Shown: positions 9,411 to 17,971 of the stretch, in pieces
Layout of the letters: each line of letters begins with the position of its first letter
Position numbering within the stretch: the first letter of the stretch is position 1
DNA from: Mycobacteroides immunogenum
GTDB lineage: Bacteria > Actinomycetota > Actinomycetes > Mycobacteriales > Mycobacteriaceae
Direction: 5' to 3'
DNA length: 64,000 nt
Assembly (NCBI RefSeq): GCF_001605725.1
Contig: NZ_CP011530.1
Location: forward strand, 3,782,001 to 3,846,000
Position numbers and translations under genes: made by a program
The notes under the pieces: model-generated
What the model saw: the letters and a program-made list of their open reading frames with translations, nothing else
What the model was told of the DNA's origin: nothing
The model's database searches: none

Positions 9411-10958
9411 ATGACAGCGAGTATCGAGGCAACCCGGCCCCGGGCCGGATCGGACGGTCCTATCATCGGGACGCCACCGCGGGGCTTACAGACATCCGCC
9501 CGCTATCTGAGGGAACTGGACGACGGACGGTCGGTCTGGCTCAACGGGGAGAAGATCGCGAACGTAGCCGAGCACCCCGCGTTCGCAGAGGCAGCGCGGG
9601 AATTGGGCCGACTGTTCGACCTGCAACATTCGCCGGAATTCAAAGACCTACTGACTGTTGAAGAACAGGGCACGCGCATCGCGACCGCCTACCAGTTGCC
9701 AACCACGATCGAGCATCTGCGGGCCAAACGCAGGAATGCCGATGTGTGGATGTACGAAAGCTGGGGTTTGCACGGTAGGTCGCCTGCCTTCATGTCGACC
9801 ATCGGTGTGGGGCTGTACGACTTCCGGAAGCGGCTGGGCACGAACAGGCCGGAATTCGGCGTGAACGCCGAGAACTACTATCGGCACCTGGCTGAGAACG
9901 ATCTGGTGCTGGCACACGCGCTGGGTGATCCACAGATCGACCGCAGCGCCACCCCGTTGGATGACGAGGATCTCGCACTGCGTGTGGTGTCCGAGAACTC
10001 AGACGGGATCGTGGTTCGGGGCGCCAAACAGCTCACCACCCTGGCCCCGTACGCCCATGAGGTCCTTGTCTATCTATCGGCCTCCTTCGCCAACAGAGGA
10101 GCCGAACGGTTCGTCGTCTGGTTCGGAATCCCGGTGGCCACCGAGGGGTTGACGGTTCTCAGCCGAGAACCGTTGGGCCATGAGGGATTCGGACACGCAC
10201 ATCCGTTCGGCAAGCGTTTCGATGAACAAGATTCCATGCTGTTCTTCGACGACGTGTTCGTGCCGTGGGAGCGTGTACTACTGCTGCGCGACGGGCAACT
10301 CGCCCGCGAAGGGCTCGGGCGAATCAACGCGTGGAGCCAATACGTCGGACAGGTCAGATTTCGTGAGCGGCTGCAATCGCTGTTGTCGGTCGGCATCGTG
10401 CTTGCCGAATCGATTGGGGTGGATGGATTTCGCAACATCCAGGAAGACCTCGGCGAATTGGCCAGCTATGTCGAGATCCTCGACCATTTCATCGACGCCG
10501 GAGAGGCCACCGCGCAACCTACCGACGGTGGGCTACTCGCACCCGGAGCAACCCCTGCCGCCGCGATTTGGGCCGCCCAGATCGCTCCTCGATGCACCGA
10601 GATCGTCCGGCGGATCGGCTCCGCGGGGATCCTCATGCAACCCACCGAAGCCGACCTCCAGTCCCCGCTGCGGCCGTACCTCGACCGCTATATGCGCGGT
10701 AAAAACCTTCCGGTAGAGGACAAGTCCCGCCTATTCCGGCTGGCATGGGACCTGACGGCGGACAGCTTTGGGTCGCGCCAAGACCTCTACGAATTCGTCC
10801 ACCGTGGTGACATCACCAGGAACCGGATCAACCTCCTTCGACGCCACCAGGATTCGCGCCACGTTCAACGCGTGCGCGACGTCATCAAGAACCCATTGCA
10901 CCCCGCGGTGACCACTGCACGGGGCCAGCATCCGGACGAGACGAAAGGCACTCCATGA
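9411..10958 (+). CDS. FADH2-dependent aromatic hydroxylase, HpaB/4-hydroxyphenylacetate 3-monooxygenase family
   Basis: A 515-residue protein of the acyl-CoA-dehydrogenase-fold HpaB family. Supporting segments are TSARYLRELDDGRSVWLNGEKI at the N-terminus, ENYYRHLAENDLVLAHALGDPQIDRS, and the flavin-site region RFDEQDSMLFFDDVFVPWERVLLLRD (about residues 265-300). HpaB-type enzymes ortho-hydroxylate phenols using FADH2 from a separate reductase, here the preceding gene. In a specialised-metabolism setting the substrate may be a carrier-bound or free tyrosine, phenol or anthranilate-like compound, which the sequence does not reveal. It overlaps the DAHP synthase gene by ATGA. Confidence 0.88.
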   Translation: MTASIEATRPRAGSDGPIIGTPPRGLQTSARYLRELDDGRSVWLNGEKIANVAEHPAFAEAARELGRLFDLQHSPEFKDLLTVEEQGTRIATAYQLPTTIEHLRAKRRNADVWMYESWGLHGRSPAFMSTIGVGLYDFRKRLGTNRPEFGVNAENYYRHLAENDLVLAHALGDPQIDRSATPLDDEDLALRVVSENSDGIVVRGAKQLTTLAPYAHEVLVYLSASFANRGAERFVVWFGIPVATEGLTVLSREPLGHEGFGHAHPFGKRFDEQDSMLFFDDVFVPWERVLLLRDGQLAREGLGRINAWSQYVGQVRFRERLQSLLSVGIVLAESIGVDGFRNIQEDLGELASYVEILDHFIDAGEATAQPTDGGLLAPGATPAAAIWAAQIAPRCTEIVRRIGSAGILMQPTEADLQSPLRPYLDRYMRGKNLPVEDKSRLFRLAWDLTADSFGSRQDLYEFVHRGDITRNRINLLRRHQDSRHVQRVRDVIKNPLHPAVTTARGQHPDETKGTP

Positions 10959-12040
10959 TCATCGAGCTCGTGCCAGGCACCGACGAGGCATCGGCGGAGC
11001 GGATCGCCGACGCACTCCAGGAGGCCGGCTTTCACCCGTGGCGTGGCGGCACGCACCACAACATCGTGTTGCATCCCGCGCCCAAGCCCGATCGTGTGCG
11101 CGACCTGCTCGCGTTCGACGGAGTCGCCGCGGTGATCGCCACCTCGGGGAAGCTTCGCCGCACCGACCGCCGATACCGCCCGGAGGGGACGGTGGTACCC
11201 ATTGCCGATCAAACCTTCATCGGCGGCAGAAATTTCGTTATCGCCGCCGGACCCTGCGCCGTTGAGTCCTGCCAACAAGTGGGTAAGACCGCCGAGGCGG
11301 TCCGCCTCGGCGGAGCCAACATCTTGCGCGGGGGCGCCTACAAGCCGCGGACTTCGCCGTTCAGTTTCCAAGGACTGGGACGGGAGGGGTTGCGGCTCCT
11401 GGAGATCGCACGCGCACAAACCGGGTTACCGGTAGTGACCGAGGTCGTCGATGCCGCCGACGTGGACGCCGTTGCGGCAAGCGCTGACATCGCACAGGTC
11501 GGTGCCCGCAATATGCAGAACTTCGAACTCCTCAAGGCTCTCGGCCGCACCCAGGTACCCGTCCTGCTCAAGCGTGGGATGGCCGCGACAATCGACGAAT
11601 GGCTTTTGGCCGCCGAGTACCTCCTCGATGGCGGCAATCCGAACGTTGTGCTGTGCGAACGCGGTATCCGCACCTTCGAGCCGTCCACCAGATTCACCCT
11701 CGATGTCAGCGCGGTAGCCGTAGTCAAGCAACTCAGCCGCCTGCCCGTCATCGTGGATCCGAGCCATGCGGCAGGCCGGGTGGACTTGGTCGCTCCCCTG
11801 GCAAAGGCCGCGGCCGCTGCAGGGGCCGACGGCATCATCGTGGATGTTCACATCGACCCGGAATCTGCCTCGTGCGATGCGGACCAGGCACTGCTGCCCG
11901 GCCAATTCGCGGCATTGGTGCGTGAACTCACCCCAGTGCTCGACGCATTGGGCCGACCACTGGCGACGGGGCGCCCGGAGGGCCCTGCTCTGGTACCGGC
12001 CGGTGGTCGCTTCACCGTTCCGGAAGGGGCAGCCTCATGA
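10955..12040 (+). CDS. 3-deoxy-7-phosphoheptulonate (DAHP) synthase, type I-beta
   Basis: A 361-residue enzyme that condenses phosphoenolpyruvate with erythrose 4-phosphate, the first step of the shikimate pathway. Motifs seen are AAGPCAVES (near 97-105), RGGAYKPRTSPFSFQG, VLLKRGMAATIDEWLLAAEY, CERGIRTFEPS and VDPSHAAGR. Residues 1-75 form the ferredoxin-like regulatory domain of this subgroup, so feedback control by an aromatic end product is possible. A dedicated copy inside a biosynthetic operon usually boosts precursor supply for a shikimate-derived product. It is coupled at both ends by ATGA overlaps. Confidence 0.92.
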   Translation: MIIELVPGTDEASAERIADALQEAGFHPWRGGTHHNIVLHPAPKPDRVRDLLAFDGVAAVIATSGKLRRTDRRYRPEGTVVPIADQTFIGGRNFVIAAGPCAVESCQQVGKTAEAVRLGGANILRGGAYKPRTSPFSFQGLGREGLRLLEIARAQTGLPVVTEVVDAADVDAVAASADIAQVGARNMQNFELLKALGRTQVPVLLKRGMAATIDEWLLAAEYLLDGGNPNVVLCERGIRTFEPSTRFTLDVSAVAVVKQLSRLPVIVDPSHAAGRVDLVAPLAKAAAAAGADGIIVDVHIDPESASCDADQALLPGQFAALVRELTPVLDALGRPLATGRPEGPALVPAGGRFTVPEGAAS

Positions 12041-12678
12041 GCGCCCCGGGCGTCACCAGCACCGCCACCCGGTCACTTCGCGCCAAGCTGTGGCGACGAC
12101 GGCTCTTCGAGGCCGAATCGGGACTGACCCGCTTCTTCGTCGAAGAGAACGTTCCCGAGCTCTTGGATGAGTGGATACACGTCAAGGCCGGGATATTCGA
12201 GAATCTGCCCAGCGGTGATTCCGAATCTGACTGGCAGCGGACATTCTTTCGAGCACAGGCACTGATGGAACGGTTTCTCGTGGCTCATTTCGGGCATGAC
12301 CGCATGGCCGACTGGGCCAGGTCGAACGCCTACGTCTACGCCACCACGACCACGGACTCCACCTGCGCGCAGTCCGTGGCGGATCGCTTTGTGCGCCAGC
12401 TCGCGAACTACGACTCCGAAACCGAAGTCACTGCAGATCTTTCCGCGGCGATGATCTCGGTCAAGAGATGCGGAATCTGGCAGTACCGCGAGCGCGCCCG
12501 CGCCCGGGGTGTGCCGATCACCTTGGCATCTCCCTGCGAGTACTGCACCAAAGCAACCGCGGCGAACTTCTCGGCCAAGGGTTATGCCAGCACCTACGAG
12601 CTGACCAGTGAGCCCGCGCCTGGCTGCCGATGGACCCTCCGTACCGGAGCCGACGGCACCGCTGCCGAGCAGGTTTGA
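12037..12678 (+). CDS. Protein of unknown function, Cys-containing (possibly ATC-hydrolase-like)
   Basis: A 213-residue soluble protein without a family I can name firmly. The first two thirds look helical (ESGLTRFFVEENVPELLDEWI). The last third has several cysteines: KRCGIWQYRERA, then SPCEYCTKATAANFSAKGY, then a closing PGCRWTLR. This Cys layout loosely recalls the L-2-amino-thiazoline-4-carboxylate hydrolase-like family, whose members end in a similar Cys-rich region, but I hold that only as a possibility. It overlaps the DAHP synthase stop (ATGA) and sits 35 bases before the first asparagine synthetase, so it is an integral operon member. Confidence 0.75.
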   Translation: MSAPGVTSTATRSLRAKLWRRRLFEAESGLTRFFVEENVPELLDEWIHVKAGIFENLPSGDSESDWQRTFFRAQALMERFLVAHFGHDRMADWARSNAYVYATTTTDSTCAQSVADRFVRQLANYDSETEVTADLSAAMISVKRCGIWQYRERARARGVPITLASPCEYCTKATAANFSAKGYASTYELTSEPAPGCRWTLRTGADGTAAEQV

Positions 12679-12713
12679 CCGCCAACACGATTCGACTATC
12701 GAGAGGAGCCGCT

Positions 12714-14555
12714 ATGTGCGGTATTACCGGCTGGGTGGACTGGCAGCGCGACCTTGCCCTCGAATCCGCGACGGCCACGGCGATGACGGAAACCATGCGG
12801 CTACGTGGCCCGGATGCCGGTGGCACGTGGACGTGCGCCCACGCGTTCCTCGGCCATCGCCGGTTGGCGATCATCGATATCGACGGTGGCGCACAACCAA
12901 TGGCCGATGGGCATGAAGCCGCGGACACACAGGTAGTCATCACATACAGCGGTGAGGTGTACAACTTCCGGGAATTACGTGCCGAGCTGGTACGTGCCGG
13001 ACATAGGTTTCGCACTCGGTCAGACACCGAAGTGGTCCTGGAGGGCTACAAACGCTGGGGTCCGGCCGTGGCCGAGCGCCTCAACGGAATGTTCGCCTTC
13101 GCGGTGTGGGACGCCAGGGCGCAACGGCTGGTTCTGGTGCGCGATCGGCTGGGGATCAAACCGCTCTATTACCACCGCTACGAGGGCGGGCTGCTTTTTG
13201 GCTCCGAACCCAAAGCAATACTTGCCAATCCGATATTTCGGGCCGAGCTCGATGCCACCGGCATCGCCGAACTTTTCGTGGTGGCCACCGCCCCGACACC
13301 CGGCAACGGCGTGTTTCGTGGGCTCAGTCAGGTGGAGCCGGGGCATGTGGTGACCTTCGACCGGCAAGGGTTGCGCAGCACCGCGTACTGGAGCCTGAGC
13401 GCCGTCGAGCATCGTGATGATGCCGACACCGCCGCCCAAACGGTACGTGACCTTCTCACCGATATCGTGGAACGCCAGCTGGTCGCCGACGTTTCGATCG
13501 GCACCCTGCTCTCGGGCGGCCTCGATTCCAGCGCCATCACCGCCATTGCCGCGCATCTGCGCCGCGACCAGGGACATGACAAAATAGCCAGCTACTCAGT
13601 CGATTTCCCAGGAGCTTCGCAGTCGTTTCAAAGCACCACGTGGCATCCCACGCGGGACCAGCCCTATGCGACGGCGGTGAGCGCACACGTGGGAACCCAA
13701 CACACCACGGTCCTGGTCGAACCCTCGGACGTTCTCACCCACGAGGCCAAGGTGTTGCGCGCCCGCGACCTACCGGGCTGGGGCGAGATGGATGTCTCGC
13801 TGTATCTGCTGTTCGATCAGGTGAAGAACTTCTCCACGGTCGCACTGTCTGGAGAGTCCGCTGACGAAATCTTCGGTGGTTATCCGTATTTCACATCCCC
13901 GCAGGCACGCGAATTCGACGGTTTCCCTTGGCTCGCAGGCAAAACCAGCCCGTCGGTGCTGCTTCACGAGAACATCAGGAACACGGTCGATCCTGTCGGC
14001 TACGCCCGATCCCGCTACGAGAGTGCCGTCGCCGCGGCTCCCCGGCTGGACGGCGAGAACGGCGCGGACGCGGTGTCGCGCCGGATCTCGTATCTGGCGC
14101 TCACCCGATGGATCGGAGCCCTTCTCGATCGCAAGGATCGCATCAGCATGGCGACAGGACTCGAAGTACGGGTGCCGTTCTGCGATCACCGGCTGATCGA
14201 ATATGTCTGGAATGTCCCGTGGGACATCAAGACCGTCGGCGGTCAGGAGAAGGGGCTACTCCGTCGCGCTGTCGCCGATCTTCTTCCGCAAGAAGTCCTG
14301 GAACGCCGCAAAAGCGGATTCCCTCCCAACCCCGACCCGAATTATCTTGCCGCAGTTCACAGCAGGGTAACGGAACTATTGCACACGCCGAACGCACGGG
14401 TCTTCGACATCGTCGATCGCGACAAAGCCTCGGCGTGGCTCGCGGAGAACGGCACCCTGCCTAGCCCACGTGCGGCCTCGACCACCACCGCAGGGTTGAG
14501 CTTCCTACTGAACCTCAATACCTGGCTTACCGACTACGGAGTGCATGTCCGTTGA
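12714..14555 (+). CDS. Glutamine-hydrolysing asparagine-synthetase-like amidotransferase 1
   Basis: A 613-residue AsnB-family enzyme. Cys2 (MCGITGW) is the class II glutaminase nucleophile; LGHRRLAIID and YSGEVYNFRELR complete the N-terminal domain. The C-terminal ATP-pyrophosphatase domain has LLSGGLDSSAI near residue 264 and GESADEIFGGY near 380. In primary metabolism it would make Asn from Asp. Beside a second copy and an aromatic hydroxylase, amide formation on another carboxylate is at least as likely. The start is the ATG at 12714 with GAGAGGAG upstream, not the longer open frame, because the nucleophile Cys must follow Met. Confidence 0.9.
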   Translation: MCGITGWVDWQRDLALESATATAMTETMRLRGPDAGGTWTCAHAFLGHRRLAIIDIDGGAQPMADGHEAADTQVVITYSGEVYNFRELRAELVRAGHRFRTRSDTEVVLEGYKRWGPAVAERLNGMFAFAVWDARAQRLVLVRDRLGIKPLYYHRYEGGLLFGSEPKAILANPIFRAELDATGIAELFVVATAPTPGNGVFRGLSQVEPGHVVTFDRQGLRSTAYWSLSAVEHRDDADTAAQTVRDLLTDIVERQLVADVSIGTLLSGGLDSSAITAIAAHLRRDQGHDKIASYSVDFPGASQSFQSTTWHPTRDQPYATAVSAHVGTQHTTVLVEPSDVLTHEAKVLRARDLPGWGEMDVSLYLLFDQVKNFSTVALSGESADEIFGGYPYFTSPQAREFDGFPWLAGKTSPSVLLHENIRNTVDPVGYARSRYESAVAAAPRLDGENGADAVSRRISYLALTRWIGALLDRKDRISMATGLEVRVPFCDHRLIEYVWNVPWDIKTVGGQEKGLLRRAVADLLPQEVLERRKSGFPPNPDPNYLAAVHSRVTELLHTPNARVFDIVDRDKASAWLAENGTLPSPRAASTTTAGLSFLLNLNTWLTDYGVHVR

Positions 14556-14603
14556 GAGCGCGGGTGCGCACAGCGGCCGGGCGACCAAGGAAAGGAAAGA
14601 CAC

Positions 14604-16457
14604 ATGTGCGGGATCACTGGATGGGTCGACTATCACGGGCTAGGGCCTGACGCCGAAACGGTACTGACCCGGATGACAGACACCATGACTCGGCGCGGCC
14701 CGGACGGCGCCGGGACCTGGCGATCCGATATCGCCGGACTCGGACACCGCCGACTGGCGATCATCGACCTTGCCGGTGGTGCACAGCCGATGACGTACTC
14801 CCCCGTCGACGAGGATCAACCCCGGCTGGTGATCACCTACAGCGGCGAGGTGTACAACTTTCGTGAGCTGCGCGATGAACTGCGGCGCCGGGGACATAAT
14901 TTCCACACCGCCAGCGATACCGAGGTCGTGCTACGCGCCTGGGCCGAATGGGGACCCGCCGCAGCCGAGAAGCTCAACGGGATATACGCGTTCGCCATCT
15001 GGGACACCAGTACTCGCACGTTGACTCTGGTACGCGACCGACTTGGCGTCAAACCGCTGTACTTCCGTCAGCTCGGCTCGGCGCTGGCATTCGGGTCTGA
15101 GCCCAAAGCAATACTGGCCCAAGATAACCGGCGCCCGGAAGTCGATGAAGAGGGCATCATCCAGCTCATGCTGCCACTCCTCAAGGTTCCGGGGCGCAGT
15201 CCCTATACCGACATCGGTGAAGTTCTGCCCGGAGAGGTTGTCACCTTCTCCGCCAACGGCCTGGTGCGCCAGCGCTATTGGACCCTTGAGGAAACGCTCG
15301 CCGCACCGCCCCGCACGAACGACTTGGCGGAGGCCTCCGCAGCGGTGCGTGAACTGCTCGACGACACGGTCCGCCGTCAGTTGGTGGCTGATGTGCCGCT
15401 GTGCACATTGCTATCCGGCGGGCTCGACTCCACTGCGATCACCGCATTGGCCAACGCTCAACTGGGCGACACCTCAGTGCGTTCCTTCTCCATAGATTTC
15501 TCCGCACCGTTCAACCGTTCCGAGGTGACTCCCAACGCCGACTCGGAGTTCGCACTCGATGCCGCCCAGTTCATCGGATCGGAGCACAGCAGCATCGTCC
15601 TTGACGGGGCGGGTCTCGCTGACGCACGAGTGCGCGAGGAATGCGTCCGGTCCCGCGATCTGCCGTTTGGTATCGGAGATCTCGACATGAGCTTGTACAT
15701 GTTGTGCACCGCCATCAAAGAGCACTCGACCGTCGCACTGTCCGGCGAGTCGGCAGACGAGGTCTTCGGCGGGTATCTGTGGTTCCACCGTGAAGACGCG
15801 GTGCACGCCAACACCTTCCCGTGGATGTCGGACAGCCCCGCGCACGGGCGACTCCACGCACGCATCGCCGCACTGTTCCGGCCTGATCTGCGCGCCAAAC
15901 TCGGACTTGACGACTACGTACGCGACCAGTACCACACCGCCGTCAATGAGCTTTCTCCCGCAGGCTCCGCGCCGCACGAGGAACGCATGCGTTCACTGAC
16001 CTATCTGGGCCTGAGCCGATTCCTGCCCACACTGCTCGACCGCAAGGATCGGCTGAGCATGGCGGCAGGGCTGGAAGTGCGCGTACCATTCTGCGACCAC
16101 CGTCTCGTGGAATATGTTGCGCCGCTCGCATGGTCACTCCGCACCGCCGATGGCCGGGAGAAGAGCGTCTTGCGGGGCGCTATCAACGATGTAATCCCGC
16201 GGGCCGTCGCACAGCGGCGCAAGTCGCCCTACCCGTCGGTGCCCGATCCCTCCTACTCAGCGGAAGTCGCCCGCCAGCTCGGTGAGCGGCTGGCCGACCC
16301 GGCCAGCCGACTGCACGAGCTGCTCAGCCCTGAGGCATTGCGCGTGGCCATCGAGCCCGTCTCCGCTCCCGGGGTTCTGATCAGCAACGTCGAAGCCGAA
16401 ATCGCCCTGAACTTCGATGACTGGCTGCGCCTCTACGACCCGGTGCTGGCCCTATGA
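14604..16457 (+). CDS. Glutamine-hydrolysing asparagine-synthetase-like amidotransferase 2
   Basis: A 617-residue paralogue of the preceding gene with the same two domains: MCGITGWVD with nucleophile Cys2, LGHRRLAIIDL, YSGEVYNFRELR, the PP-loop LLSGGLDSTAI near residue 271 and GESADEVFGGY. All signature residues remain, so both copies should be active. They differ in the synthetase half (for example RKSPYPSVPDP here against RKSGFPPNPDP in copy 1), which fits different acceptor substrates. A clear AGGAAAGGAAAG ribosome site precedes the ATG. The stop overlaps the MFS gene by ATGA. Confidence 0.9.
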   Translation: MCGITGWVDYHGLGPDAETVLTRMTDTMTRRGPDGAGTWRSDIAGLGHRRLAIIDLAGGAQPMTYSPVDEDQPRLVITYSGEVYNFRELRDELRRRGHNFHTASDTEVVLRAWAEWGPAAAEKLNGIYAFAIWDTSTRTLTLVRDRLGVKPLYFRQLGSALAFGSEPKAILAQDNRRPEVDEEGIIQLMLPLLKVPGRSPYTDIGEVLPGEVVTFSANGLVRQRYWTLEETLAAPPRTNDLAEASAAVRELLDDTVRRQLVADVPLCTLLSGGLDSTAITALANAQLGDTSVRSFSIDFSAPFNRSEVTPNADSEFALDAAQFIGSEHSSIVLDGAGLADARVREECVRSRDLPFGIGDLDMSLYMLCTAIKEHSTVALSGESADEVFGGYLWFHREDAVHANTFPWMSDSPAHGRLHARIAALFRPDLRAKLGLDDYVRDQYHTAVNELSPAGSAPHEERMRSLTYLGLSRFLPTLLDRKDRLSMAAGLEVRVPFCDHRLVEYVAPLAWSLRTADGREKSVLRGAINDVIPRAVAQRRKSPYPSVPDPSYSAEVARQLGERLADPASRLHELLSPEALRVAIEPVSAPGVLISNVEAEIALNFDDWLRLYDPVLAL

Positions 16458-17914
16458 GCACGGGATCAGCTGTGGCGCAGCAAGGCTCGGTAGCCACCCA
16501 GATCGTTCGCCGATACGGACTGCTGTACGCGCTGCTCTTTGTGTTCGGCGCCGAGATGTACCTGGTGGCTCCACTACTGCCCACACTGGGACAGCAATAC
16601 GGTGTCACCACCAGTACCGCAGCGGTTTTGGTCACCGTGTACGTGGCGGTTCAAGCCATCGCCGGACCGTTCCAGGGCCTGGCTTACCCGGTGCTGGGCG
16701 CTCGAACGTTGATCGTGGCGGGCGCCTTGGTATTCACCGCCGGAAATCTCGCGGCTGCCTTCGCCGGCAGTTTCGGGATACTGCTGCTATCCCGGGCGAT
16801 CGCCGGCCTCGGGGTATCCCTGGCGGGCCCGGCGATCTGGTCCTGGATCGCCGAGACGGCACCGGATACCTACCGCAGTACCGCAATTGGGGCCGGTATG
16901 GGCGGCTTTGCCGTGGGGCAGGTGTGCGGGGTGCCGCTGGGAGCCTTGGTCGCGAGCCAATTCGGGTGGCGCTGGTCGTTCGGGGTCATGGCCATCGTGG
17001 CGACAGCGGCCGCCGCCGTGCTCTGGCGCGCCTTACGACACGCCAGCCGTCAGGTCAGAACCGGTGAACCGCCTGGCAGTCAGCTGGCACATCTGTTCCG
17101 AGTCTGGCGACCGGGGCCGGTGCCGTGGACCCTGCTGATCACTTTCGGCTTCCATGCCGCGAATCTTGGCGCCTATACCTATCTTTCCGCCGTGCTTGCG
17201 GCCCGATATCACCTCGATGTGGCACAGCTGGGTTACGTCGGCGCCCTGAGTGGCGGCGGCATGTTCCTCGGATCACTTGCCGGCGGGCGCATCCTGGATC
17301 GGGTACGCGCGCGCGGCGGCAACGAATACCTGGTACTTCCGGCATGGCTGGCGATCACGGCCGTCGCGATCACGACCGTGTTCATCAGTCACACCCTCTG
17401 GATCAGCCTGGTGCTGGTACCGGTCTGGTTCTTCGCCGCGGGCGCATTCGACACCAATCAGCAGACCCTGATCGCCGGATCTTCGACCGGTTTCACCGCG
17501 GTGGCATTGTCCTGGAACTTGTCAGTGTTATACGCCGCCACCGCTTTTGGCGTGTGGATCATGGGGCTTGGGGCCTCGCGCGCAGACTCGGTCATCATCT
17601 CCGCGGGCGGTCTTCTCACCGTCTCTCTCATCATCGCCGTCACCCTGGGCGTGACCGGCGGACGCCGAGCCAGGACGAACACGGCCGCGCTCATCGGCAC
17701 GGTGGCCGTGGCGGTCGCGGTGATGCACACCGGTCCGCGGGCCGGCTCGTCATCACCCACTCCAGTGAGGTGCTCGGTGCACACCACGGTCACCATCTGT
17801 GCCGGCGACTACGACACACAGATCCGGTCACATCCCAACCTCAGGGACATTCCCGCCCTGCCCGCCAAGCCAACCACCAAGACGAGGCCCACGGTTGTTG
17901 AGCCCAGCGGGTGA
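16454..17914 (+). CDS. MFS transporter, drug/metabolite efflux type
   Basis: A 486-residue protein with about twelve membrane helices in two halves, in the style of DHA1 proton antiporters. Segments such as RAIAGLGVSLAGPAIWSWIAETAPD (conserved motif region of helix 4-5) and a central loop SRQVRTGEPPGSQLAHLFRVWRPGP support this. The last roughly 65 residues follow the final helix and contain two Cys and several Thr/Pro, an unusual tail for the family. As the last gene of the biosynthetic operon, coupled by ATGA, it most likely exports the product or confers self-resistance. Confidence 0.88.
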   Translation: MSTGSAVAQQGSVATQIVRRYGLLYALLFVFGAEMYLVAPLLPTLGQQYGVTTSTAAVLVTVYVAVQAIAGPFQGLAYPVLGARTLIVAGALVFTAGNLAAAFAGSFGILLLSRAIAGLGVSLAGPAIWSWIAETAPDTYRSTAIGAGMGGFAVGQVCGVPLGALVASQFGWRWSFGVMAIVATAAAAVLWRALRHASRQVRTGEPPGSQLAHLFRVWRPGPVPWTLLITFGFHAANLGAYTYLSAVLAARYHLDVAQLGYVGALSGGGMFLGSLAGGRILDRVRARGGNEYLVLPAWLAITAVAITTVFISHTLWISLVLVPVWFFAAGAFDTNQQTLIAGSSTGFTAVALSWNLSVLYAATAFGVWIMGLGASRADSVIISAGGLLTVSLIIAVTLGVTGGRRARTNTAALIGTVAVAVAVMHTGPRAGSSSPTPVRCSVHTTVTICAGDYDTQIRSHPNLRDIPALPAKPTTKTRPTVVEPSG

Positions 17915-17928
17915 CGGACCCGCTGGGC
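17902..17928. terminator. Hairpin terminator between convergent MFS and mmpL genes
   Basis: A perfect 11-bp inverted repeat (GCCCAGCGGGT and ACCCGCTGGGC) with a 5-base loop spans the MFS stop codon at 17912-17914. There is no U-run, as is common in mycobacteria. It lies between two convergent operons and can serve both strands. Confidence 0.65.
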
Positions 17929-17971
17929 GTAGTGGTCACCGCGTGGATACTTCTCGGAGCAATCTAGGAAC

